64,000 nt of DNA from Paragordius varius (taxonomy: Eukaryota; Nematomorpha). The stretch covers positions 9,424,001 through 9,488,000 of the forward strand of contig OZ176056.1 of assembly GCA_964247055.1 (NCBI GenBank), written 5' to 3'. Under the pieces are notes generated by a model that saw nothing but the letters and a program-made list of their open reading frames with translations, ran no database searches and had not been told where the DNA came from. This document shows positions 46,007-59,353 of this stretch, piece after piece; positions within the stretch are counted from its first letter, which is position 1, and each line of letters starts with the position of its first letter. Made by a program: the position numbers and the translations under genes.

Positions 46007-47207
46007 TAAAAGAGGTCTAATTTTATTTTATATATTATATATAAAAAATCAAAGGCTAAAGTAAGTTTAGATTCAAATTTACCTTCAAGAAATACTTTTG
46101 TAACCAATTGGATTAAATAACAAGGCTGATTGAGTTAACATGAAAATGTATGTAAAATAGTTATTAGTGCTTGTAAAATAATATGTCACAAATACCAATA
46201 TAATTTAAAAAATACCTTTAATAGCATAATTTTAAGAATCTAAGATTTTCTAACTTAATTTAAATATACGATTGTTTCCAATTTTAATTGTATAATAAAA
46301 TACATTTAAAACTTTAAATGTTAATATACCTCATAAAATCACCAAAAAAATTATAAAATCTCTTAAGACATTTTTCTCTAAAATTATTTAAGTCATTTTA
46401 AATTCAAAACACTTGTTATATAAAGGAAATTTAATTGATTTAAATCTATCATTTTTTCTTTTTAAGGCGCATTACTTGGGAGGGGGGGGGATCTCCACCT
46501 ATTATGGGGGCCGTGTTTCATTGTATACTTTGTTAAATTTTCAATGTTAAAATCTAAATTATATCTAATCTAAATATATACATATAAATTTGCTCAAAAA
46601 TAGTATTCAAATAATTATTATTTAATTTCCAATTAGGAATAAATCCTTTTGATAAGCCGTTTCTAATCTTACCCAACAATATGTTTCCTTTCTCCAATTT
46701 CGTGATTATATTATCTCAGTTAGCTTTTTTTACGGCAACTCATTCAAAATATAAGTGTCTTGTTAAAATTTAGTTCTTCAGAGTGGGATTTACTGATTTT
46801 AAGTCATTATTATATAGGATGCATTTGGTTAAAATTCTATCTAACTTCCTATATACATTTTAAAAATATTTAAAACAACAAAATTTGCATTCCCAATCTT
46901 TTTAAGAGTTTAGAATGCGGAGAATGAGCCAAGTTTTAGTGTTTTTGTTATATTTAATATTTTTGATGTTCACGCTTGAATCATATATAATTTTTACATC
47001 ACCATGAATACTTTAAAATGATGCTACAATCAAATGGTTGCTCTAAACCTTAATGATTTATATGGATGTAAAATTTCTAGTAATCGAGTTAAAATAAAGA
47101 AAGTCATATATAATATATCTGATGCAAGTTTCGTTTGAAACAGCGTTTAACCTTGGTTTAATTGTCTTATCTTAGAAGATCACATGTTAAAGCAGATCTC
47201 TTATATA
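46007..47207. other. AT-rich spacer, no feature seen
   Basis: Only a G-rich patch (about 46480-46510) stands out. Confidence 0.5.
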
Positions 47208-47211
47208 TTAA

Positions 47212-47776
47212 CACTTGGTAACACATTCTTAGTCCTTCTATACAAATTGGGGGGGTTAAATACCCCAGGCCTGTTTTAAATAAAAATCCTTGAAAAATTT
47301 GGAAGGAATCGAAATCATGGCAAAATTCTCCACTTATATAACATTATAAACCAAAATATATAAAAAATTTTATTCAAAAATACTTGATATTACTTATTTT
47401 AAGCTAAAATCGAAAGGTAAAAATTTATTTAACGTGACATGTGTGCACTGGTAAAATTGAAGAATAATACAAAATAAACCGCTTTTTTCTATCAATGTTA
47501 GATGTAATTTAAATAAAAGATTAGCTTTAATTTTACCCTTAAAATTAAATGAAGACGATATTTTGCGAAAACTTTGTAAAAAAATGGCGTCGAAATATTT
47601 TAACATGGAACTTTTTTTCAAAACAGAATTTTATTTAGATATTTGGCATATTTATATAATTTTTATTAGGATAGAAGCATAAATTTAAATTGATACCGTT
47701 TCCTTCCCTAGTTTTATATAAATCCTAACTCAAATTTAGTCTGGGGTATTTAGATACCCCAATTTGAATCGAAGTG
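47212..47776 (+). repeat. R1 MITE, complete well-preserved copy
   Basis: 565 bp from CACTTGGTAACACATTC to TTTGAATCGAAGTG, with TTAA at 47208-47211 and 47777-47780. It supplies the uninterrupted sequence used to read the nested insertion at 5231. Confidence 0.9.
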
Positions 47777-48514
47777 TTAACAGATATATATTTGCTTAAG
47801 TAACCCCTTAAACTAAATGTTTTTATTAAATATAAAGATTTCGAAAAAATATGCGAAAATAGGATCAAGTTTTTTGCTTTAATTTATTAAACAATTTTTT
47901 CAAATTAATAAAGCTTTCCTGGAACATATTTATATTTTTTCATTATATATACGTATAAATCTGTATAAATGCTGATTTTACAGATATGCCTCTTAGCTTA
48001 TGTACCATACATTTATTAAAAACTTTTTGTGATAAATTTAAAATATTTTTTTATAGGATAGAAAAATTTTTATTCATTTATCTTTTGATATGTATTTGAA
48101 AAAAAATCTAATTATATTTAATATTTCCTATGCCTGATTGTTTCGATCTATTGTCTTCGCGACAAAAAAATAACCATCCTTCTATTAGACAACGAGGTAA
48201 AAATATATTGGCATGAAATCTTAATGCCAGAACTTACACTAGACCCCCACACTCAAAATGCATCCAATATTTTTTAGTTTAGTAGACACACTCGGTTAAG
48301 TTTTTTTATTACATCAATTATAAAAAGTAAATTGCATCAATATTTTTTTCGACAATAAAAAAATATGATTTACTTTGAAAAAATATAATTGGTCTTCATG
48401 TTTTTTCGTTTTGCCGTATATTTTCAGTAATGGATACAGTAAATATAGAAAATTTATAGGTTTCAAAAGTATGGGCTGTTTGAAAGTAGTTTTATAATTT
48501 TTACTTGTCGAATT

Positions 48515-48786
48515 ACTGTAAAAATTTAAAATATACAGACATAACATAATAATATAAAGCCAAGTATTTTTATTTAAAAGACAATCATTATTTTATAAAC
48601 TTTGATTTATAAGCTATTTTTACAATTGTATAATATAGAATTGATTGTGTTAGTAATTTATATCTCTATTTTACACTTTGCCATTCCAATGAGTTATATT
48701 GAAATAAGTTAAGATCGATAAAGTATCGTTGTGTGTTAGAACAAAATATTTATCTTTTTTTGTCCGTATATTTTCAGTTTTTACAG
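48515..48786. repeat. R2 Tc1-like MITE, diverged copy
   Basis: Left CTGTAAAAATTTAAAATATA and right GTCCGTATATTTTCAGTTTT with ACAG are inverted, about 270 bp apart as in other copies. Confidence 0.65.
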
Positions 48787-49141
48787 TACGTTTTGTCTTT
48801 GTATATTTGTATTACTGTTCTTTGTTACTATTTTATGTTTTCCGAAAGATCAAATATAATTAAATTTTAATTCCTAGAATTATTTATACTCGGAATCTTG
48901 GATTTAAAGTCAGGGTTGTATATCAATATAAGTTATATTAATTTATTTTGTTTAAATGTTTTTGGCAAAAATCAAAATTTCTAAACTTTGTAAGATAAAT
49001 ATGTTAAGCTACTTAATACAGCTAAATTATTTATATAAATTATTCATTCCAATTTAATTCCCATTTCCAAAAAATATGGAAATAAAGTTATCCCAAAATA
49101 TTGCATCAAATTTTTTATATAATGCATTATAAATTTACGTT

Positions 49142-50961
49142 TTAGTTAACAATAATCCATGGCATGTATTCTTTAACTGAGGCGAAAATAGGAGGATATT
49201 TTGGACTGTAGAAATTTCCAGCCCAATTGTAACTCGTTATTCCATACAAATGCCATTTCCCGCTAACATGATTTCGACATACCAATGGACCTCCAGAGTC
49301 TCCCTAAACAACATAATGCAAACAGATAAATTAGACTGGCTTCTATAAAAAAAGATAATGGCAATTAAAAATTTAATATATTTTATTACTATTATAAGAT
49401 TATATCTTAAGTAGAGAAATATTGTGAGCCTTCCTAACATTTACACTCTTTACCTTATAATTATATCAAATGTATAAAACTTAATGAATTTTTCACTTAT
49501 CGTATATTCTTATTTTGGCCAAAAGCGTTGGCAAAATTAGTGCGTGTTTGTACCAACTTCTATAATCACCAGTCAAATTAAAACTGTGTTTATAATTTTA
49601 ATATATTTTGGAGACAAAGTTTTATTATATAATTGGCTGATTAAACAATTGTATTTTATTGTTAATAAATAATTTTCAACCTAAATTTAGTAATAAAATT
49701 TAATTATTTTTTAGCACTATTTTGTGATATTACATCAGAGGCAATGAATTTGGCATTACGGTTTTGTACCTAAAAATATCCGCAATAATCAACCAATTTT
49801 TTATGATGATATGGTACTAATTTGTATGTATACCTATCATTTTGTTATATCTGATATATAATTTTAAACACTTTATTACCTATCCAATTCTTATCCTAGT
49901 TTATCTTTCAGGGTACTTTGATTCAAAGCTAAATTTTTAAACTAAAACACAAATTAAAGTTATTTTAGTATAAATTTAATTAACAATATTATTATAGTTT
50001 TCTGCTTAGTTTATTGGGATCCCAAACACAATTCAAACGAACAGCTGATATTAAATTAAAATATAGCAAGTTTTTGTTGCTGTATGGCCTGAAAACTTTT
50101 TAAGTTAAATATTTATAGTAAAAAATTAAATTAAACGGACAAAACGTAAAAATATTAAGACAAATATTTTTTTAAAAGACAACCATACTTTTTGAAATTA
50201 GACTTAGTGTTTTAAACTATAAAGTAGGAAATAAAGATGTAAATTGATAACACAAGCAATTTATGTATTATGCGATTATTAAATTATTTTATAAGGGGAA
50301 TTAAAATTGCATGATTGTCTTTTGAAAAGATATCTTTATTTTATACCTATTGTCCGTATAATTTCAATTTTTACTGTACATTTTCCAACATAATATACAT
50401 TTGTTTATACCTGTTGCATTAGCGATTCAAAAATTAGAGAAAAAAGAATGGCGGCAAAAGAGTTTATTGGGACTAAAAAAGTATAGCAAGCATATTTTTA
50501 ATTCGGCATACGTTAAATATTTTTTAACATTTTCTAATTTAATCGCTCTGAGATACAAAACCACCCAAAAAGGTAACGGAGTGCTAAAATTAGATTTGTG
50601 ATTTATAAATATTCCCAGCTTTGCATTACTTGACAAATGTTTCGCATGCCATCTTCTACTCCGGCGCAAACTTGATTCGTTACCTTTACGAAAGTGTCTT
50701 TATATTTGTCTATGCAATCTTCGTTTGTTACAAAAGGTAAGCATACTTCTTGCATTGTATCTGGAGCTCTGCCCTCTGAAAACGAATATCCATATTTTAT
50801 GAAATATTGAGAAATATAAATATAGTACTTTATGTTCAATCGATAGTTCAATTATTTCATAAAAAAACACCAAAAATATATAAACAAATAATATAAAAAA
50901 GCTAATCAACCAAGAAATCATCAGCAATACAAAATATAAAACAGCCTATCTTTTTTATATT

Positions 50962-50992
<31 letters not shown>

Positions 50993-53900
50993 AAGAGAAC
51001 TTAAACCGTATTAAGATTTGTGAAAGCTTTAACACATGCTTGCCTGACCAGGACTGATAGTGACGATGAAATATTTGTGCGCAATATCTCGTTTCGAAAT
51101 CATCCACCCATATAGTGTAACTGCCGCCCCACTTACTGTGGCATCTTTAAAAATAATTTTACCTATTGAAAAGGTCAAATCTTTAACTTTCATCTATATT
51201 TTAGATTATATGAAGAACTAATAAGTTTCATACTTTCTTCAAATTTAATTTAACCCCATCCCGTAGCATAACAGTCTTGGCCAGTAGAAGCAATTGGAGT
51301 ATCCTTGTCTGGAAAACAGACTAAATTAAGAAAATTGTCTAAGGAACTGTTTCTGTCAATTCAAGAATGGCAATATCATTGATCGGTGCATGAGCTGGCC
51401 TAATAAATAATATATTTGGTGGTTACAATTTAGTAATTGCATTGATGTAAAAATCGCTTCTAATCACCAATTAAAACCTTAAAACTGTAATTATTTTTAG
51501 GAAATTTTATTTAATACAAAATACAATGTGAAACAAAACTATTTATTAATGGTAGTAATTAACAAAATCTGTTCAACATTTATTTACAAAACAGTCGCAT
51601 CTAGAAGCGGTTAGATCAGTTAATGAAAAACCCGTCTTTCAATATAATTAATTAATCATTAAATATCAGGCTTAATTAAAGCGAATACCAACATTTTATA
51701 ACACGAAAACTTTATTATAATATTTTTTCTAAAGCCCGTTCCTCACAAAGAAAGGTTATATCAGGAAAAATTAACGGTATTGTTGGATACATTATGAGTT
51801 ATAAATGATAAAATAATTATAATGTTTTATGTTAGTTTAAATTTTACGTGATTACTTTCAAATTAATTGTTTTTATCAATTAGAATCACACCATTTTAGA
51901 GATTTGAATATATTATTAAGTTCGCATTATATTTTAACATGTAAATTCCTCTAGATAACTACCACTATTTTAGTTCAATGGTATACAACATGCCCCCCGA
52001 GGAATTTTGTGCAGTCCGAAAATTTGGCCAAATATATAGTAATTCCATAATTTGAAAAATATTCTATTTCAAAGTAAACAAATTCGAACTAGTTTTTTGA
52101 AATTTTGGTATCAAACGGAAAAATGGTGAAAACATAGTATTTGTCATTTACAAATTTTTGAGAAAAGTGTTTATCGCTCATATGTTGTGATGCTATTTAC
52201 TAGTTTTTTTAGAAATGCAGCCCGCGCTGTTATATGTATTGTAGACTCCTGATTTAGGAGCATAATATGTGTAAAAACTTAATGCCCTAACACGATAAAA
52301 TTAGATTAATCTGTGGTTAGGATAAATTTTATAATAATACAAAAAAGGTATTTTACATAAAATCTTTGATATGAACGTTTTTGACTCCAGCCCTCCAAGC
52401 AGTAGGATCATCCAAATAAACTGCTTTAAATAGATTTTCGACATGTCCATAAACTTGAATTGTTTCTTTGGCTCTAAATAAAATAATATCTTCAATTATA
52501 TTTACTCTTTACGACTATTTGGGATATTTATTATATCAAAGATTTTATTTATTTTTAACTGAAATATGACAAGAGCTGACTAAATATCTTTTCCTCTATC
52601 ATTTTTAGACCTTATTGTCAAAACTCCTGATTACAATTCCTTTATTGGTTATACTGTCAGACTTTTTAAGACGGAACCCTATTTAAATCATGAAAATTCG
52701 TTAGAAATGAGCGATAAAACGGCATTTTAAGGTTGAAAAACATATACGCTCGAAATTTAATTTTCATTAATCTTATCTAGGGAATATTAAATATCGAAAA
52801 TAATTGTTAAAGTTACTAGAATAACCGAATTAGTTTTTTAAAGTATATTTACATCCAAAATTATTTCTAGATTTTATTATAATAGCTGAATTATAAATCA
52901 ATTTAGGAGTTTTAAAGATCTTTACCAAATTAAATGCCACCTTTAACCCGCATAATATAAATTAAGATATACTTTTTACAACCAAATTCTGAACTTAACT
53001 ATAAAATTTATGATAAAATTATTTTTTGCATATTATACGACACGCAATGAACAGCCGTGAGAGCGAATCGTGGGTGAATTAGCACAGCGCCACAATCTTG
53101 TTTGCGTTCAATTTTCAGGAAAAGCTAAATAATTAAAGCAATAAGAAATAAATTTGGACGTCATAAAATTTAAACTTTTTTTATAAAAACCCCAAAATTA
53201 ATCTGTCAATGTTTATATATAATATACTTTTGACACCTCAACGCGATAGTAAAAATATAATTGTAGGGTAAAACGTAAATGCGAAAACTACAACCATAAT
53301 TTTTTAATCCTTAATATTTTGCGCAAACTTAATAATTAAAAATTTATATATTAAGCGGGTTAGCAATAAACAACATTATTCCCTATTTCGCAAACTAAAA
53401 GAATGAGTAATATGTAAAAAAACAAGGTTGAGAAAATTAAAGTTATCTTGTAATAAAATTGTATGATCTTACTTTTTTAATGTATAAATTTATAATACCT
53501 TAATTTTCAATTTTTATACTAATTATTGTCAAAAACGGATTTTTTTTGTTTTGATTAGGCGTATCTTTTCGAAAAAGTTAAATATGTTTTCCCCATTATT
53601 TTTTTATATTTGACTTACCTGCCAAGGCCAAGCTTTTATGTTTGCATTATTTCCATTTATGATGTGTTGAGTCAAAACACTGCAATTTGGCGAATGGATT
53701 CTTGCAAATTGATTTCCACAATCGGAATAACCGCCTAGGAATATTGTATAATGGTTTAAAAATTAAATTATAACAAAAAAGCTTCGATTTTCAATCGAAA
53801 TGTACCTACTGGCATAATAATTAGTTATCCATCAAATAAAGGATGCTTATTCTTTTAGCGCCTTATAAGATACATTCAATTTTACCTGTATACTTAAGTA

Positions 53901-54282
53901 AAAACTCGGTGACAAATATATTTTAAATTAAATCTTGTTGACAATAGATGCAAATTATAAATTGAGATAAACGCACTCAATAAAATATTTCCTAATTTTA
54001 ATTAGAGAATTATCTAGAAAAATTCAGGCTTAAAAAGGTAGGATTGTTTTGTTAATTTTAGTTTTTTTTTTGTTTTGCCTTATATTTCAATTTTTACTAA
54101 TTGTAAAATAAGAATTAACCTCACTCTTCAAAACTTGGTATTTACAGATATAATTATTATATCCATATCGATAATAAATATTAATATATTTTAAATGAAA
54201 TCATTTTCATACAATTACCTAGAATTGTGCAAAATAGTATGTAAACGATTGAGAATAGATTCAGAAATAATTGAGTAATCAT
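49142..54282 (-). CDS. Secreted chymotrypsin-fold serine protease A (seven exons, one frame lesion)
   Basis: Exons (minus strand): 54282-54219, 53734-53619, 53124-53039, 52473-52357, 51399-51255, 50775-50630, 49303-49142. All junctions are GT-AG. The product would be about 278 residues of an extracellular S1A protease. Exon 1 encodes the signal MITQLFLNLFSIVYILFC. Exon 2 encodes the propeptide (SDCG, PNCS) and the activation point QHIINGN..WPWQ. Exon 3 holds the catalytic His (ALTAVHC), exon 5 the catalytic Asp (NDIAILEL) and CYATGW, exon 6 NEDCIDKY, and exon 7 the catalytic Ser (GDSGGPLVC), ending MPWIIVN-TAA. The expected disulfide cysteines 42-58, 136-201 and 168-182 are present; Cys220 is missing. 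Exon 5 is one base short: intron phases need 146, not 145, and the frame slips after ETVP. It is therefore a fresh pseudogene or carries a sequencing error. P1 of the activation site is His, not Arg/Lys. Confidence 0.9.
50116..50376. repeat. R2 Tc1-like MITE inside the last protease intron
   Basis: Left TAGTAAAAAATTAAATTAAA followed by CGGACAAAACGTAAAAATAT, and right TCCGTATAATTTCAATTTTT with ACTG, then TA. It sits between exons 6 and 7 of protease A. Confidence 0.8.
50962..50998. repeat. (GA)n microsatellite
   Basis: About 18 GA units degrading to GAAAGAAAGA, in an intron of protease A. Confidence 0.9.
53254..53521. repeat. R2 Tc1-like MITE, diverged, in protease A intron 2
   Basis: Left AGTAAAAATATAATTGTAGG and right AATTTTCAATTTTTATACT are inverted, at the standard R2 length. 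A further R2 right end (ATTTCAATTTTTACTAATTG, about 54085-54104) lies in intron 1. Confidence 0.6.
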
Positions 54283-54338
54283 CGTTTCGTGTCAGAAGAA
54301 ATTTTAATCAATAGATTGAAACAAAAAATTTGACGGTC

Positions 54339-54345
54339 TTTTATA
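54339..54345 (-). promoter_or_regulatory. TATA box of protease A
   Basis: TATAAAA on the minus strand (in CTATAAAAGACC), 57 bases before the ATG at 54282. With the usual spacing of about 30 bases, transcription would start near 54310 and leave a leader of about 30 bases. No comparable box is seen for the paralogue. Confidence 0.5.
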
Positions 54346-55096
54346 GATTTTAAATTATAACACAATATGATGCAAGCTTTCGAAATCTCCTTAAACAAGA
54401 ACAATTTCATCATAGATGCTCTTATTATTTCTTGCGTTATAAATAGAAACATTAAAAATACATACTAGTCCACGTTTCAAGTATTTATTTAATATACGAT
54501 AATATTTATTAATTTAATATAAAAAGTTCACCCGTAAAAAATCTAACAGCCAAATTGGGCTTTCAATAGGTTTGACCTTGGCCATTATTTCAATGAGTAA
54601 GCAAACAGTGTCAAACAATTTTTAATGAAGATCAAATATTTGCGCTTAATAACAGTGTTAACATAATTAAAATTTATAAAGGACACACAATTAAGCAAAA
54701 TGAAGAACTGAGGTAATACTGTTTTATAGGAGCATCTTTATACAATCACTGAATAACATAACTTGAATTAATAAGAATTTTTTTACAACAAAGATTTTTT
54801 GATTAAAAACCGCCTTTAATCTGGTAACAGTGAATATGTATAAGGATATTAACTTTGGGCCAAAAGGCGAGCATATAATAATAAAACAAACATAAAATTT
54901 ATTTATATAGAATCTTAATTATGTAGAAACTGAAGAATTAAAACTTAAAATTTTTTGTTTCTTTTAGCCTTTTAATCAAAGGCTTGTATCTAGTTTTACT
55001 AGCGAAGACCGAGCTTATTTTAATCGACAAAAAACAATTTCATTAAAGATATCATATCGATGGAATTTAGGATTTGATTTACAATATATACCATTA
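54346..55096. other. Upstream region of protease A, no other feature seen
   Basis: AT-rich; no recognisable element or open frame. Confidence 0.5.
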
Positions 55097-55222
55097 CCAG
55101 TCAAAATAAACGTTTTCCCAGTCAATCGAAACGTTTTCCCAGTCATCGAAACATTTTCCCAGTCAATCGAAAACATTTTCCAAATCAATAATAATGTTTT
55201 CCCAGTCAATAAAAACGGTTTT
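55097..55222. repeat. Minisatellite, ~20-bp unit, about six copies
   Basis: Units are variants of CGTTTTCCCAGTCAATCGAA. Unit lengths vary by a base or two. The open frame on the minus strand here (MTGKT.. repeats) is a by-product of the tandem array. Confidence 0.85.
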
Positions 55223-55585
55223 ATTTTTGATGATGAATATCAAAATAAGATATAAAAACAACATTTAACCATTATCAGCGTAATATTAGGATATTATTTT
55301 GTATAAAAACACAATTATGGAATGACAGTTTTTCCAATTATATTCCAGTGCACAATTAATGACTTATTCTTCGAAAGTTATATTTTTGGAGTTTGAGATG
55401 TTTTTAAGATAATATTTTTTATTTTATCGATGGTTCGCATTAATATTTTGAACGCTTTAAAACAGTTTTTAAACATGTCAAATTTTTCCATAAAAATACT
55501 GTCGAAAAAATATTTAAACAAAATTTTTTTTCGATAAAAATGTTTTTGATTTAAAAATATTCAATAGAAAGATATATGACTAAAA

Positions 55586-56075
55586 CAGGGGTGTCTAACC
55601 AAATGGCTTCGCGGGCCGCATTACTCAAAAAGCACGGCGTCCCGAATTCGATAATATGGACATTCATAAATAATTTTTCGATTAGACATACAGTCATGTA
55701 TGTTTAGAATTGTCAAACATACGTTTTTAATTGATTTTTTACTTTGTTTTTAATTGTTTGCAATAAATAGGCTATTATTATTTAAGGCTTAAAAATGCGC
55801 ATGTTGAAAGTTATATCAAACATCATAACAAATAAAAACAAAGTAAAATCAATTTAAGTATGTTTGGCAATTCTAAACATACATGACTGTAAGACTGTAA
55901 AATACAAAAATATAACAATTTTTTCAATTCGTTATCAATTTAATAGACTCATTCAGAATATTGCGTAAGAAATATGAATATTACTAAGATTTTGTGGACA
56001 TATTTTTGCATATGGATTCTAAATTTTTCGCGGGCCGCATAAAGATACTCGTGAGGCCGCGTTAAACACCCGATG
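55586..56075. repeat. hAT MITE (CAGGGGTGTCTAAC family) carrying another MITE
   Basis: Left CAGGGGTGTCTAACCAAATG then GCGGGCCGCA, and right TTCGCGGGCCGCATAAAG to TTAAACACCCGATG. Same family as 45749-46006. It is longer because of the inserted palindromic element 55691-55889. Confidence 0.75.
55691..55889. repeat. Palindromic Tc1-like MITE with TA duplication, nested
   Basis: CAGTCATGTATGTTTAGAAT at the left is matched in reverse by ATTCTAAACATACATGACTG at the right. The arms pair for about 50 bases. TA lies directly outside each end (55689-55690 and 55890-55891). About 199 bp, no coding capacity, unlike R2. Confidence 0.9.
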
Positions 56076-58531
56076 GACCGAATGATAAATATTATAAAAT
56101 TAGGGTAAAATTTATGTTTAAGATCCAAATGAAGTGTTTAATTCCTCTGAGATAAAATGGTATATTATTTTAAATTTTAATATTTCATCCGTAACTATAG
56201 ATTTTTTAAGTTAGCCGCAAATATTGTAAACCATTAATAAAATAAAAAATATTATCTTAATTTATTTAGACGGCATTTAAAATGTATTGAAAACAATTCA
56301 TATAATCACATTTTTTTATAATTAATTGATTAATAGTATAATTAATTTTATGTATTGCTAAATATAAAGAATCAGTAACATTTAGAAGCATTAGCTTTTG
56401 CAGCAAGCTGCCTACCTGGAGAATAGGTGGGTATTAAATTGTTAAATCAGCACAAAATATATTATAAAAAAAGTTTTATCAATGGGTTGAATATAAATTT
56501 TCCGAATAATTCTTGGTAATGTTAAATTTATAAAATTAGAGTTCAATTTTTTTAAATCTTCTCCTATTATTGCTGCAGATACCTATAAGGTATGATATAT
56601 TTCTCGCCTTCGGTTTTAAGTTTTACTATGTTTGTTAAATAAGCTCACATCATTTGAAAAAATATTTATAACCTAGTGGGCTTGAATGTTTCGATATTTA
56701 ATCCCACTAGGTTATATAAAGTTGAACTGTATACTTTGCTAAACAATAAGTTCTTTTTAATAAAAAAAAGATTAGACAATTATTATTTTATAACTTTATG
56801 ATTCAAGAAATTCGATTAATCATATATTTATAATTTATCAAAAAAATAATAATTTATATATTTTTGATGAAAAAAAGGATATTTCAAATAGGGAGTTATT
56901 TATATCTAATGTTTCCGGACAATCCAAGGATGCATCTTTTATATACCTCAAAAATCTTTTAGTTATAAGTATCAATAGGGTTTTCGGTATATCTACTATA
57001 TAAGGAATAATCCAGCATTTTTTCAATATAGACAACCATGAAAAATAATTTGGCTCAAATAAAAAATTTTCAAAACGAAAAAACATTGAATTACCAAGGA
57101 TGCAAGATTTTTTGGCCAAGCAATTTTTATAGGGTCACTGGGGTTAAGCCGACTGTAAAATCTGTCATGACTATTTAAAATTCTTACTAATCATGGGAGA
57201 ATCTATAAAATAATAGGATTAAATGATGGTTTTAGGTATTCCCGTCGCTTTAAAAAGCCAATGAGCCTGCCTTTTCTAAAATACCCGCCAGTTAAAAACG
57301 GGCGTTAATTAAAAATTCTAGCTGATATATTAATATTATCGGCTGCAAATGAATCTTATTTTTATGGGCTTATTTTTTGTGTTGCTCTCTCGGGAGTTAT
57401 TATAAAATGATTTGACTACATGGGGATTAAATAATTTAATTCCTCTGGATTCATTAGTTCCCCAAAATATTATCAAGGCCCTATTGTTGTGGCCACTTCC
57501 CAGTGGCTAATTTAGATAAAGTTTGAATAACTTTTTTCACATAAAACGCACTCCTATGGACTAAATTATAAACTTTACACTACAAACTAAACGTAAATAA
57601 AAAAATATTGTTTAAAGACAATATTATTAAACTTGATAAGTCGTTATGGGTTGCAAAAAACGAAAAATAGATGTATGATTGAATTGTTCAAAAATAAGAA
57701 TTGAAAAAGGTAGCCTTTTTAAAAATAAATATTGTCTTTTAGTTTTACTTCTATAATTTTTCTGAATAATAATAATAATACATTTTTGGATAACACTATT
57801 ATGCCATAGAATGCATTTTACTGAAAATGACCCAGTATTTAGAATTAAAATATTGGATTTCATTTTTATAATTATAAAACTATTAAATAAATACTTGTGA
57901 TTTTGACATAAATCTTTATTTTTAAATCCTCTTATGAAGTTGTACTTCCTTGATTTAAAAAATAAATTTTAATAAAATATAGCATATTTGCTTGAATTAT
58001 TGTAAAAATTTAATATCCATTTAAATATGAGGTCACAAAAGAGTCACTCTTCCATAACAAACCCATCAAGGGGGGTTAAATATCCGTATCCCAAATCTTT
58101 AGTATGTAAAATAAAAATTAATTTTTTTTAAAAATTATTTAACCTTCATTTATTTTTCAAAAAAAATACATTAATCAAAAATGTTCTACAAAAATTTAAT
58201 TTTTTATTTATATTTGGGGGGCTTATTAATAATTTTATTCTCCAATAAACAATAATAAAAACAATTAGAAATGTATTTAATATCGGCAAAGTATATGAAC
58301 CATCTAATTAGTTTTAATATGCTGATATAAAAAGCTATTATCAAGGGTTTTATCACTAATATATGCGGATATATTGAACCATAATTGATGTGAGAATTTT
58401 TTAATTATCCGACAAATTTTTAAATTAATAGACAATTATTTTTTAAAGACATATTCTTAAAATCTAAAGAATTTTTTTATACGGACAAATTTTTGTTATA
58501 CGGCAAATTTTTATAAGGACTAAAACCGAAA
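56076..58531. other. AT-rich DNA, no assignable gene
   Basis: A 93-codon open frame on the minus strand (57119-56838) shows no motif and I do not call it. No repeat termini were recognised before the R2 copy at 58532. Confidence 0.5.
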
Positions 58532-58802
58532 CAGCAAAAAATGAAAATATACGGACAAAACGTAAAAATATAAAGACAAATATTTTTTAAAAGACAACCA
58601 TACTTTTTTCTTAATATCTCATATAAAATATTTACCTACAACTGTAAAATATAAAATTGAAGGGGTATTTACATCTGTGTTTGATATGTTTTCGATTGAA
58701 ATAATCAGCTATTTGAAAATAATCAAGATTTAAAATGCTTGTCTGTCTAGAAATAAATATTTATATGTTTATATTTTGTCCTCATAATTTCCATTTTTAC
58801 TG
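58532..58802. repeat. R2 Tc1-like MITE
   Basis: Left CAGCAAAAAATGAAAATATA followed by CGGACAAAACGTAAAAATAT, and right TCATAATTTCCATTTTTACTG then TA. Preceded by a partial repeat of the word ACGGACAAATTTTT (58478-58520). Confidence 0.75.
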
Positions 58803-59353
58803 TATAATAGGATATGAGGAGTCCATATCTATAATGTTGATAAGTAATAACCCAATGAGATCTAGTGCGCTAAATGTTTACTATATTTTTTTAAAAAACT
58901 TTAACATAGCTCATGATATACATCGACTAGAAAATAAACCATTGTATGATTAAACATTAATTGAGAGATTATAAGAATACGATTCAATAAATCTCGCATT
59001 TTATACAAAAATAAGGCAAACTTTCCCTTTTACATTTATAACTCCAATCACCATGTCATAATAATTGAAAAAGGTAAATTAAAAAAAAACCTTATTCTGT
59101 ACTTATTTTGAAGAAATTCTTTACAATTGGAAAATAATGAAATTCCAAATATTCCTCATATTTTATTCTGTATCTTTTCTACATATGCGAAATCATTTTA
59201 TAATAAGGTTAAATCCACCATAAAACAATCCAATTTGCGGCATAAAAAAATTTAATCTTTTGATTTTACAATATGTCTGTTATAAAAAAATTTATCAGTA
59301 AAGTTTCGTCCGAATATTACATTTTTTACTGTAAAACAGTTAATTGTATATAA
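58803..59353. other. AT-rich spacer with an R2 right-end scrap
   Basis: GTCCGAATATTACATTTTTTACTG at about 59308-59331 resembles an isolated R2 right end. Nothing else is seen. Confidence 0.4.

Noticed and set aside
51047-51165. Possible extra protease A exon (open stretch with KDATVSGAAVTLYGWM after an AG) between exons 5 and 6
   Set aside because: It does not resemble any S1A segment, its phases do not fit exons 5 and 6, and splicing 5 directly to 6 already gives the expected protein.
55015-55209. 64-codon frame with MTGKT repeats
   Set aside because: Produced by the minisatellite array.
56838-57119. 93-codon frame, minus strand
   Set aside because: No motif, no neighbouring exon, AT-rich composition like its surroundings.
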